10,350 nucleotides of DNA from Cocleimonas sp. (GCA_023145535.1 JAGLDQ010000226.1:1-10350); one strand, 5' to 3'; numbered from the stretch's first letter, positions 1 to 7,351 are shown. The notes: a model not told the origin generated them from the sequence alone. Numbers and translations: made by a program.

Positions 1-39
1 AAAACCATCACCCTGATCACCTACAGACAAAATTCATCG

Positions 40-486
40 ATGAATACTAATGTTTTTTATTACCTCCCTCTTTTTTTTGTTTTATTAAGTTGTGATAAAG
101 CCGATAGCTATAATCTTTTAGTGCATACATTATCAAATGTAAAATTACAACAAGGAGAAGGGAGGATACGAAAGGACTCACGCGCTAAAGGTGATCTGCT
201 AATAATTGATGGCTGTTTGAAACTTTTAGCAGAGCCTGAACCAACAAAGTATGGTGAAAGAGCGCTTTATTCTTTAATCATTCCTTTAACATATGTATTA
301 GAAATATCAAATAATGAACTGCATCTAATCGATAAAGAAGACAAAAAAACAAAAGGAATTATTAATGGAAAAATAATAGCAGGCGGTGGGCCATTATCAC
401 AAGATTGGTGGTTCAAGTATATTCCTGAGTGTGCGCCTCCTTTTTGGGATGTTTCAACAATAAATCAGGATAAATTTAGTTTATAG
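40..486 (+). CDS. Hypothetical small lipoprotein-like exported protein
   Basis: I do not recognise this 148-residue protein. It opens with a hydrophobic segment (about residues 6-17, rich in Phe, Tyr, Leu) ending in LLSC, a plausible lipobox with Cys18 as the lipidated residue, so it may be an envelope lipoprotein. The remainder is a soluble domain with scattered charged residues and a Trp-rich stretch near residues 122-136 (DWWFKYIPE, then PPFWDV). The start is uncertain: the first ATG has no clear Shine-Dalgarno, the n-region before the hydrophobic stretch has no Lys or Arg, and the frame stays open to the left edge of the window, so translation may begin outside it. The gene is more AT-rich than its neighbours and converges on the DUF1501 gene. 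That it is a real gene is likely but not certain. Confidence 0.55.
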   Translation: MNTNVFYYLPLFFVLLSCDKADSYNLLVHTLSNVKLQQGEGRIRKDSRAKGDLLIIDGCLKLLAEPEPTKYGERALYSLIIPLTYVLEISNNELHLIDKEDKKTKGIINGKIIAGGGPLSQDWWFKYIPECAPPFWDVSTINQDKFSL

Positions 487-500
487 TGACTTAATTATTG

Positions 501-551
501 CGCTAATAGCGTTTTATCCGCTTGCCTTGAGCCTAAAATAGTAACAAGGCA
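501..551. terminator. Possible weak terminators between convergent genes
   Basis: The 75-bp gap between two convergent genes holds two inverted repeats. CGCT-AAT-AGCG (501-511) is followed on the plus strand by TTTTAT, a short-stemmed candidate terminator for the small lipoprotein gene. TGCCTTG (523-529) pairs with CAAGGCA (545-551) across a 15-nt loop and could act on either strand. Both stems are short (4-8 bp), so this is suggestive only. Confidence 0.3.
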
Positions 552-561
552 GAGAACACAT

Positions 562-2070
562 TTAACCCATAAAGCCTAAATCACGTTGATTAAAATGATT
601 TAGCTCAGGGAAGAGCTGCTGTAGCATCGCCTCATCTGCACCAAACCATTTGACGGTTGTGGCTAGGTATTGACTCATCGAGGTGGTTGGAATAAGACGA
701 CCTTTCTTTGAGGCATCGTCATCAGCGCCTAAGGTTAAATCAGGTAGTGTGCCATAAAGCCCTCCTGTCACCGCTCCTCCCATCACAAAATGATGCGCTC
801 CCCACCCATGATCCGTTCCATTGCCATTATTACCAATAGAACGACCAAAATCAGAGATATTAAACGTGGTTACATCATTTCCCATGCCCATGTCGTTAAG
901 CGCTAGTTGCAAATCTCCTAAGCCTAAACTGAGCGCCCTTAGTCGTTGTGCATGCTCTGCATTTTGATTGCTATGCGTATCATAACCACCCTGTCGAACA
1001 TAGAATATTTGACGCTTTAAACCTTTTTGTTTGCCAATATAAGCCCATTTAGCCACGGCTTTTAAATCATTTAAAAACGAGGTTTTTAAACTTTCACTGG
1101 TTTTTATACCTAAGGTCTCTGTTGTTGGCATACTAAATAAATCGTCACCATAAGCATTTTTTGAAGTCCATAAGGGCGCATTATTTTCCCAGTCTGCTCC
1201 TAAGGTATCTTGTAAGCTAAAAGAGTGTTTTCTTAACGCATTATAGTAAGTGCTATAGTGTTCTGGCTTCTTCGTCTTTAGCCAATTATCATAGACTTCA
1301 CGTTTAATTCTAAGGTATTTTTCAGGCCCTGATGATGATAAAAGTAGCGGTATCGTTGTTTGACCACGTAGCATAGCGCTTGAAGAACCGATTGCCATGT
1401 TCATCCCATAAATACTGTTACTATTTACCGTGTTCCATTCATCTGCAATCAGTCCTGCCCAACCTGCAGTACGTTTTAATGAGGTGGAGAAGCCGTTGAG
1501 TATTAATCTTCGCTGAGAGTTATGCGAGTATAAAAAAGGCGGCAATTGGGCCGATTTACTGAGAATATCAGCCTTTGTGGTGGGGTAAATTAGATTTCCT
1601 GCGTTCGCAATCATGGCGACTTTGCCTTGATTGACTAAATGCGCTAGCTCCGGCATAACCCCATTAGTCGCTAACCCTTCAATACCTGCGTGCGGATAAA
1701 AACCCTTGGTATATGCCGCTTCTAGTGAGCTGTTGCGATAATAAGGGTTCGTTGCCCCTGCGGATAGCACTAAACGGTTATTATTGACGGTTAAGGGAAG
1801 ATTCTCATTATCTACCCGTAAGGAGGTACGAATAGCCGCATAGTTTTCGTAACCTTTTTTAGCATCGCTTCCATTAGGAATAAACATATTGATGGAGTCA
1901 TTACCTCCATGTTGGAGAATAACAATTAAGGCTTTATAGCCTGTTAAGGAACTTCCATTATTCGCGAATAAGGATAATGGCATTCCCATTGACGCAGCAC
2001 CTGTTAATGCTGCATAGCCGCCTAAAGATTTTAGAAAGTCTCTTCTAGCTTGTCTTTTATAATGGTTCAT
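562..2070 (-). CDS. DUF1501 family protein with Tat signal peptide
   Basis: This is a 502-residue member of the DUF1501 family, which is related to the alkaline phosphatase/sulfatase fold; its biochemical role is not established. Residues 8-14 (ARRDFLK) form a twin-arginine motif followed by a Gly/Ala-rich hydrophobic stretch, so it should be exported folded through Tat. Family hallmarks are visible: LQHGGNDSINMFIP near residues 52-65, GGYDTHSNQ at 361-369, and SDFGR at 406-410 followed by GNGTDHGWGAHHF at 416-428. The Asp/His residues in these blocks are the probable metal ligands by analogy with the superfamily. Length is normal. The ATG is preceded by AAGGA at suitable spacing and lies only 11 bp after the DUF1800 stop, so the two are almost certainly co-transcribed. 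Family assignment is secure; function is unknown. Confidence 0.93.
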   Translation of the reverse strand: MNHYKRQARRDFLKSLGGYAALTGAASMGMPLSLFANNGSSLTGYKALIVILQHGGNDSINMFIPNGSDAKKGYENYAAIRTSLRVDNENLPLTVNNNRLVLSAGATNPYYRNSSLEAAYTKGFYPHAGIEGLATNGVMPELAHLVNQGKVAMIANAGNLIYPTTKADILSKSAQLPPFLYSHNSQRRLILNGFSTSLKRTAGWAGLIADEWNTVNSNSIYGMNMAIGSSSAMLRGQTTIPLLLSSSGPEKYLRIKREVYDNWLKTKKPEHYSTYYNALRKHSFSLQDTLGADWENNAPLWTSKNAYGDDLFSMPTTETLGIKTSESLKTSFLNDLKAVAKWAYIGKQKGLKRQIFYVRQGGYDTHSNQNAEHAQRLRALSLGLGDLQLALNDMGMGNDVTTFNISDFGRSIGNNGNGTDHGWGAHHFVMGGAVTGGLYGTLPDLTLGADDDASKKGRLIPTTSMSQYLATTVKWFGADEAMLQQLFPELNHFNQRDLGFMG

Positions 2071-2081
2071 AACTCTTTTCC

Positions 2082-4709
2082 TTACTCAGACAGATAAGTT
2101 TCTGATGAAATAATAGCGGTGATCAGTGGCACAATAATCGTTGAAAATATTCTTGCTTCAGGATCAGTATCTCTGCTTATTTTCCAACCGTAAAAAACAT
2201 CCTTATAGCCATTAAATAAAATTGATTGCTGCTCTGATGTTAACTTTCCACCCGTGAGTTTATTGTTTAAATGAAGGATTAATGCGTTTAAGGCGCGGTC
2301 ACGAGCGGTTGATCCTTGTTCATCTGTTGGATCATTTTCTCGTTTGACACGGTTGAACGAGGAGAAGCTACCATCCACATGGCCTTCTAGGGCTTTTTCC
2401 AGCACGTTATATTCCGCCGAACAATCTAATAAAAAGCGATTCACCCCAATGTTTTGAGTGGGCACGGTGATACTTCCCTTACTTTTAATCAGATAGCGTT
2501 TCTCGAATGAAAGGAGGTTTTTTGAAACTTCATTATTAAAATTAATCAGCATGCTATCCGATTGGATTTGCAGCTCAGGGGCAACGAGATTTTTATCTCG
2601 AAAGAGAGCTGTGCTTGGCGTATAGGTATTGCTATAGAAGTTAAACACCGTAAACGCACGCGCAGGCGCTTGTCCTAAATACTTCGTTGGATCATTCATT
2701 AGCAGCGTATTGATTAATGTCTCATCAGACCCTTTAAGTTTCCAGCTTGGAAAAGGTTGAACGTTAAAGGCATTTAAAAACTGTGTATAAGCGAGTAAAG
2801 GTTCTTTGTATTTTTTAATGTCGTGGTTATTGATCACTTCAGGATCTAATAAAATAGCTTTTGCGACAGCTTTTAAATCCCCTTTAATGCCTTGACCATT
2901 ATCATTAAAAATACGCGCCACCCTTTCAACATAAGCACTACTTGGGTTAGATTTGGTCAGGCGCATAATGAGTTGCTTCGCAATAAAGGGGGCAATATTG
3001 TCATGCCCCATTAGCAGTGTAATGACCGCCTCAATATCTTGTGAGCCTGTATTGCCGGCGGGAATATGTGTGCCTAACACTGTTTTTGCATTGGCATCAT
3101 GAAACTCAGCGGTAAACGCTAAAGGCTGAGTGAGATCGCCTGTTTTGTTAGAAATACGTCCAAATCGAGGGCTTCCTTTAAGATCCCACCCTGTAAATAC
3201 ACGCGCTAGTTCATTTACATCGGTTTGCGTGTAAGTAGGAATAGGATTATTCGTATGATCTAGCTTGGGAGTGCCATCTATATTTAAGGCTTGTAGCCCA
3301 ATGGTAAACAGTTGCATCAGCTCACGCGCGTAATTTTCATCGGGTGATATGATCGCGCTGTTCACGGTATGCTCTTTTTGGCTACCGTTGTAAGTGAGGT
3401 ACAAGCCCATTGAGGCGCTATGTGAAATTTCTAACAGTAAATCTCGATAATTGCCTAATGCGTGTTTTGTTAACGTATCAAAGTACGTCGAAAGCGCTTC
3501 TGTTCGACGGATAAATAAAGATTGTGCTAAAGATTCTACGATAATCTGGCTTAATGCATAGGCCATTTTATGACGTAACTGGTCTTTCTCTAAGAGGGCG
3601 ATTTCAAACCATGCGCTCATTTGATAGCGCTTCATATTAAACTCAGCACTTTGATTAAACACCGTGCCATTATCGGCTAAATACATTGCTTCCGTTGCAG
3701 GATGGTTATTAGGGGCTACTTTTTTAGCAAAACGAATGGTGCGTTTTAAATGTAGATTCGGAAGATAAGGCTGTGCTGCCTGCATATCAAACCACTTTTC
3801 GTAACCGTTTTCTTCTATAAAGGTGATATCGCTTTCATTTCTTACTAACGCGGCCTGACCTAAAAACCGCAGCGCATCAACACGATTGATCTTAGGGATG
3901 ACATGAATCGTTCTGGTTTTAGCATCCGCTTTATTATCAGCGTTATCTTTTGCATGATACGTTAGGATATAAGTGCCTACTTTAGCGGTATCAACGATTC
4001 CTGTTGTTGTGACAGTTAAATTACCCGCTTGATGGTCGGTTGCCGTTGCACCCGCATCAATATAAGTTGAGCCTTCGGTAATATTGACCATTGTATCCCC
4101 CAAGAGAGTGATGACAGGCCGAATGCTATCAGGCACTGAAATCACTATGACGCTTCTAGTCACTTGAGTTGCCGCGTTATTCGCCCCATCGGTGACCTGA
4201 TAGGTCACGGTATACGTGCCAATGGTTTGAGTATCTACGGTGTGACTCATAACAATTTTTGCGGTTAGATCGCCCTCTCGATCATCGACAGCCGTTGCGC
4301 CCGCATCGGTGTAAGTACTTCCTTTGGTGATGCTAACCGTTGTATGGCCTAATAGGGTTATAACAGGCCTAGTGGTATCAATAATGGCAGCCTTAACAAC
4401 CGTAATGGTTCTTTTTTTCGTGGCGATAGAGCCGTTTATGTCAGTGGCCGTATAAGTCAGGAGGTAATCTCCAATAGTAGCCGTATTAAGCGCGGCTAAT
4501 CCCGTTGTTATCACCGCTATTGTTACGCCTTTTTCATCTTTTGCCGTTGCTCCTGCGTCGTTATAAACGCTTCCTTGCTCAATCGAGATAGGATTCTTGC
4601 CGAGAATAGTAATCGAAGGCTGTTTTTCTGGATCGCTTCCTAGTATAAAAACCAGCCCTAATACAATAATCAATAAGTGTAATGTGATGTGTTTTAGTGA
4701 ATAGCCCAT
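2082..4709 (-). CDS. DUF1800 family protein with three DUF5011 Ig-like repeats
   Basis: An 875-residue exported protein. Residues 1-25 hold a Lys near the start and a hydrophobic segment (about 9-24) that acts as a signal or membrane anchor; no lipobox Cys and no obvious AxA site is seen. Three tandem DUF5011-type Ig-like domains follow at about 31-107, 114-190 and 197-271, each with the pattern I-x-L-G-...-G-x-x-Y-x-DAGATA-x-D and ending in a TYTATD-like strand. From about residue 276 onward is the DUF1800 domain, recognised by SPDENYARELMQLFTIGL (455-472) and by ELARVFTGW and DNGQGIKGDLKAVAKAIL further on. DUF1800 has no proven activity, but it very often sits next to DUF1501, as here. The start is supported by an AAGGGGGA ribosome-binding site 8 nt upstream. 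The N-terminal half is paralogous to that of the upstream gene. Confidence 0.92.
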   Translation of the reverse strand: MGYSLKHITLHLLIIVLGLVFILGSDPEKQPSITILGKNPISIEQGSVYNDAGATAKDEKGVTIAVITTGLAALNTATIGDYLLTYTATDINGSIATKKRTITVVKAAIIDTTRPVITLLGHTTVSITKGSTYTDAGATAVDDREGDLTAKIVMSHTVDTQTIGTYTVTYQVTDGANNAATQVTRSVIVISVPDSIRPVITLLGDTMVNITEGSTYIDAGATATDHQAGNLTVTTTGIVDTAKVGTYILTYHAKDNADNKADAKTRTIHVIPKINRVDALRFLGQAALVRNESDITFIEENGYEKWFDMQAAQPYLPNLHLKRTIRFAKKVAPNNHPATEAMYLADNGTVFNQSAEFNMKRYQMSAWFEIALLEKDQLRHKMAYALSQIIVESLAQSLFIRRTEALSTYFDTLTKHALGNYRDLLLEISHSASMGLYLTYNGSQKEHTVNSAIISPDENYARELMQLFTIGLQALNIDGTPKLDHTNNPIPTYTQTDVNELARVFTGWDLKGSPRFGRISNKTGDLTQPLAFTAEFHDANAKTVLGTHIPAGNTGSQDIEAVITLLMGHDNIAPFIAKQLIMRLTKSNPSSAYVERVARIFNDNGQGIKGDLKAVAKAILLDPEVINNHDIKKYKEPLLAYTQFLNAFNVQPFPSWKLKGSDETLINTLLMNDPTKYLGQAPARAFTVFNFYSNTYTPSTALFRDKNLVAPELQIQSDSMLINFNNEVSKNLLSFEKRYLIKSKGSITVPTQNIGVNRFLLDCSAEYNVLEKALEGHVDGSFSSFNRVKRENDPTDEQGSTARDRALNALILHLNNKLTGGKLTSEQQSILFNGYKDVFYGWKISRDTDPEARIFSTIIVPLITAIISSETYLSE
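4310..4342 (-). repeat. 33-bp exact repeat, copy A (in second DUF5011 domain of DUF1800 gene)
   Basis: These 33 bases are identical to 6617-6649, in the same orientation. Both encode the TVSITKGSTY part of the second Ig-like domain of their gene. Identity at the DNA level, including silent positions, points to recent duplication or gene conversion between the two neighbouring genes. Confidence 0.9.
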
Positions 4710-4747
4710 GTTTATTTCCCCCTTTTAATATTGAGATTAGTATTTAA

Positions 4748-4777
4748 ATCATTGCTTAGGAAACTCCAAGCAATGAT
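4748..4777 (-). terminator. Strong hairpin between the two DUF5011 genes (terminator, attenuator or processing site)
   Basis: Arms ATCATTGCTT (4748-4757) and AAGCAATGAT (4768-4777) pair perfectly. An inner GGA/TCC pair adds 3 bp, giving a 13-bp stem with one bulged base and a 3-nt loop. It lies in the 102-bp gap after the stop of the glycosidase-like gene and before the DUF1800 gene. On the transcribed minus strand the stem is followed by TTAAATA, a weak U-tract, so complete termination is doubtful. On the plus strand it is followed by GGTTTTTATC, but no plus-strand gene is seen there. Partial termination or mRNA stabilisation within the operon fits best. Confidence 0.5.
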
Positions 4778-4811
4778 GGTTTTTATCGTTTGCTATTGTA
4801 ACCACAGGTGC

Positions 4812-7013
4812 TTAAGGCGTTTCGCCATATACTTCAACTTCGGCTAGGTGTAAACAGTTGTCATCTTTGGCTTTGACTAATAAATAGCGGGCTTCTTTTG
4901 GACTATCGTAACTAAATATTTGCTTCATATGACTATTTAGCATTTCGATTTGTGTCTCATTATTGAGCGTACCACTGTAAGGAGTCAGTAGTAGGTGGAC
5001 TTTTGCACCATGGAGTTGGGCGGTTTGCCCCGCACGATTATGCAGTACAATTTTATTGATGTGAGTCAGATTGGGGAGCGCCACCTGCCACCAGTTATCA
5101 GTACTATTGCACTGCGTACTTTGAAAACTAACGGGGTCGCCATCAAGCGCTTTAGATGCACTGTAAGTGCCAGAGGTGTTTCCTTGGCTGGCTTTACCAA
5201 ACTGCTGTGCAATATTGATGAGGCTCTCAGGGGAAAAAATATGCGCTAAAATATCACCTTTAAACGTTAAATCACCATAAGGAGCTATATCGGTTTCATC
5301 CGTCGCACTGGTGCTAATAATCCCTAAGTGGTATTCATTATTCATCATGAACTGATAGCCAGGATAGTCGTGACGTGGGTTGTCAAACAGCGTCATGGGT
5401 GCAAATCCAAATAAACCCTTGTCTTTTAGCGTTTGTTTTAATTCAGACAATCTTTTATAGGTCGCATTGGCTTTATGTGTCCAACCATTCGCATCAATCT
5501 CCGTTGTTTCTATTTGCTGATTACCATTGGCATCATCCCATGTCGCCGTGGGAACGGTGATATAAGGCATAAATACTGGCTTATTGTACTTCTGGTGTAA
5601 AAATGCAGAGAAATTAACGATTCTATCGGCTAAAAAATCAATGCCAATGGCTTCATCGGTATTTTTGATGGGGTTAGGGTGATCCCAGTCACCCAGATTT
5701 TGCGGATCACGACTAAATTGCCCCACCATTTGATGAAAGGAAATAAAGTCCAATTGATCCATTAGGTCATTGAAGACAATCTCGGGTTTTTTCCATGCGT
5801 ATTGATCTCCTAATGCACAGTTTTCATAGCCACAATAACTCCCCGTATTCGTTACCCCTCGGCTTCCTGTGTCCATCATGCTTAATGAAAACAGTAAATC
5901 AGCGTTGTGCGTTTTAATGGTGTCAATCGCTCCAGAAATAATACCAGCAAATTCATGTTGGGTGGCTTCACTGGCAAGTACGGGTTTTTTATTAAACTCC
6001 GGCTCCATAATCAGCATTTTTTTGCCGTTTAAATCACTTAAAAAATTGGCAACACGGATATTATCAGCCGCATACGCTGCTTTTTTGTCCGCATCGGGCA
6101 TACCATTTATTAATTTATCGCCAAAATACCAATAGCTAAAGACAGGAATATAACCAGCATCCATCATGGCTTGGATAGAATTTTTATTAAACCAGCTCTC
6201 TTCCCAATTTTCGGTTAGCCAGAGAATAAAAAATTTACTCTTTTTTAAATGCTGTTGAAGTGTTGCAAAAGCGGCAGGATCAAATAATTTGATGTTTTGA
6301 TAATAAGCCACCTCTTCTACCTTATCATCCAACACGAGTCTTTTAGCACTAAGCCATATTTTTTCGCCTTCTGTGGTTGAGGCAAAGGGAAAGCTAGACG
6401 GGCCAGAAAAACCAATATTAAATTGATCAAAGATAGCCTCTATAGACTTTACCGTTACCTTTCTAGTAACTTGATCCGCATTATTCTTTGCCGCATCTTT
6501 GACATTATAGGTCATGGTATACGTGCCAATAGTTTGTGTATCGACAGGGTTAAGCGTGATAATATTGGCCGTAATATCGCCGTCTTTATTATCCGTAGCC
6601 GTTGCACCCGCATCAATGTAAGTACTTCCTTTGGTGATGCTAACCGTTGCATCCCCTAATAGGGTGATAATAGGCCTAGTCGTATCCGATACATTGGCTT
6701 TAATCACCTTAACCGTTCTACTGGCCGTTGCGGTATTCCCATTTATATCCGTTGCAGTATAAGTAATAGCGTAATGACCCAGCAGAGACGTAGTGAGTTC
6801 ATCTAAACCCGTTGTGATGACTTTTATGCTAGACCCTGCCTCATCTGTTGCGGTCGCTCCTGCATCGTCATAGGTGCGTCCTTGTTCAATAGAAACAGGG
6901 TTATCACCTAAAATAGAAAGGGTAGGCTTAGCGCCAGAACTACCAAGGATAAACACTAAACCTAATAGAATAATCAATAGATGTGACGTAACTTGTTTGA
7001 CTAAATAACTCAT
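4812..7013 (-). CDS. Multidomain surface protein: DUF5011 repeats, glycosidase-like barrel, discoidin domain
   Basis: A 733-residue exported protein. The N-terminus (1-25) is a hydrophobic signal or anchor almost identical to that of the DUF1800 protein. Two DUF5011-type Ig-like domains follow at about 31-105 and 113-189. Residues 195-595 look like a TIM-barrel glycoside-hydrolase-type domain: FFILWLTENW, IPVFSYWYFGD, MLIMEPEFN (Glu337 a candidate catalytic acid), DFISFHQMVGQF and KPVFMPYITVP resemble successive barrel strands. I cannot name the GH family, and no second catalytic residue is assigned. An EF-hand-like loop lies at 494-505. The C-terminus (about 606-730) is a discoidin/F5-8 type C carbohydrate-binding domain, with NWWQVALPNL, HNRAG and HLAEVEVYG, and with Cys635 and Cys720 placed to form a disulfide. 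The ATG at 7013 is preferred over a TTG at 7028 because it has a GGGGG ribosome-binding site and aligns with the paralogue. It is probably the first gene of the operon with DUF1800-DUF1501. Confidence 0.82.
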   Translation of the reverse strand: MSYLVKQVTSHLLIILLGLVFILGSSGAKPTLSILGDNPVSIEQGRTYDDAGATATDEAGSSIKVITTGLDELTTSLLGHYAITYTATDINGNTATASRTVKVIKANVSDTTRPIITLLGDATVSITKGSTYIDAGATATDNKDGDITANIITLNPVDTQTIGTYTMTYNVKDAAKNNADQVTRKVTVKSIEAIFDQFNIGFSGPSSFPFASTTEGEKIWLSAKRLVLDDKVEEVAYYQNIKLFDPAAFATLQQHLKKSKFFILWLTENWEESWFNKNSIQAMMDAGYIPVFSYWYFGDKLINGMPDADKKAAYAADNIRVANFLSDLNGKKMLIMEPEFNKKPVLASEATQHEFAGIISGAIDTIKTHNADLLFSLSMMDTGSRGVTNTGSYCGYENCALGDQYAWKKPEIVFNDLMDQLDFISFHQMVGQFSRDPQNLGDWDHPNPIKNTDEAIGIDFLADRIVNFSAFLHQKYNKPVFMPYITVPTATWDDANGNQQIETTEIDANGWTHKANATYKRLSELKQTLKDKGLFGFAPMTLFDNPRHDYPGYQFMMNNEYHLGIISTSATDETDIAPYGDLTFKGDILAHIFSPESLINIAQQFGKASQGNTSGTYSASKALDGDPVSFQSTQCNSTDNWWQVALPNLTHINKIVLHNRAGQTAQLHGAKVHLLLTPYSGTLNNETQIEMLNSHMKQIFSYDSPKEARYLLVKAKDDNCLHLAEVEVYGETP
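6617..6649 (-). repeat. 33-bp exact repeat, copy B (in second DUF5011 domain of glycosidase-like gene)
   Basis: This is the second copy of the repeat at 4310-4342. The flanks stay similar but not identical (for example the DAGATA codons and the TIGTY block), consistent with homologous Ig-like domains rather than an inserted element. Confidence 0.9.
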
Positions 7014-7017
7014 GTTT

Positions 7018-7022
7018 CCCCC
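7018..7022 (-). promoter_or_regulatory. Ribosome-binding site that decides the start of the glycosidase-like gene
   Basis: On the minus strand GGGGG lies 4 nt before the ATG at 7013, a slightly short spacing. The same block (AATATT, then GGGGGAAA, then CATG) precedes the paralogous DUF1800 gene, where spacing is 8 nt. The in-frame TTG at 7028 has no such site. Confidence 0.6.
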
Positions 7023-7025
7023 AAT

Positions 7026-7052
7026 CAATATTATGCTTAAGCATTTTTATTG
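7026..7052. promoter_or_regulatory. Palindrome upstream of the surface-protein operon (possible operator)
   Basis: A perfect 12-bp palindrome, ATGCTTAAGCAT (7033-7044), is flanked by CAATA (7026-7030) and TATTG (7048-7052), extending the symmetry with slightly unequal spacers. It sits 20-40 bp before the ATG of the minus-strand operon, where it could be an operator overlapping the promoter or a 5'-UTR hairpin. No confident -35/-10 pair was identified for this operon. Confidence 0.4.
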
Positions 7053-7155
7053 ATGTTATTTTTGTGTGAGGGTTACGTTTTATTTTTTAAGGAATATTAC
7101 GTTATTAGCCCATCCCCTCGCATGTCTAATAATCATACACTAAAAATCTCTCATT
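7053..7155. other. Left part of the divergent intergenic region, no gene seen
   Basis: This AT-rich stretch lies between the palindrome of the minus-strand operon and the AGCGCAYCW cluster. It should contain the promoter of the surface-protein operon, but no convincing -35/-10 pair stands out. TAGACA on the minus strand (near 7122-7127) is a fair -35 without a good -10. No RNA gene or small coding sequence was recognised. Confidence 0.4.
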
Positions 7156-7302
7156 AGCGCACCAAAATAGCGCACCTAGATGAGATGATGCGCTTCTTTA
7201 TCGCTAAAATTTGCTCCACGTCTAGAAAGTTAATCCAATGAAGTGGCATTGTAAAATAGACCAACACTTAGAAGTCCCTCAAATAGTTTGCTATGATGCG
7301 CT
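7156..7302. promoter_or_regulatory. Four-copy AGCGCAYCW motif cluster, candidate enhancer sites
   Basis: The 9-bp motif AGCGCAYCW occurs on the plus strand at 7156-7164 and 7169-7177, a 13-bp period within the direct repeat TAGCGCACC-AAAA-TAGCGCACC. It occurs on the minus strand at 7186-7194 and 7294-7302. The last two lie in a 12-bp direct repeat ATGATGCGCTTC (7185-7196, 7293-7304). The stretch 7159-7173, GCACC-AAAAT-AGCGC, matches the NtrC consensus GCACC-N5-GGTGC in its left half fully and in 3 of 5 bases on the right. The cluster lies about 95-240 bp upstream of the predicted sigma-54 start, a normal enhancer distance. The regulator is inferred, not shown. Confidence 0.45.
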
Positions 7303-7351
7303 TCGTTTTTCGGCCTATTCTATTCTTCAATACGTTTAATCACCTTAAATC

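Noticed and set aside
4310..6649. The 33-bp repeats as ends of a mobile element or a CRISPR-like array
   Set aside because: They are in direct orientation inside homologous coding domains, with no transposase, no terminal inverted repeats and no regular spacing.
4995..6659. Several short plus-strand open frames (4995-5249, 5375-5560, 5869-6135, 6423-6659) opposite the glycosidase-like gene
   Set aside because: They lie fully antisense to a gene with recognisable domains throughout, have no domain signature or convincing ribosome-binding site, and read as low-information translations.
7014..7028. Upstream TTG start for the glycosidase-like gene, adding five residues
   Set aside because: The ATG at 7013 has a GGGGG ribosome-binding site and aligns with the start of the paralogous DUF1800 protein; the TTG has neither.
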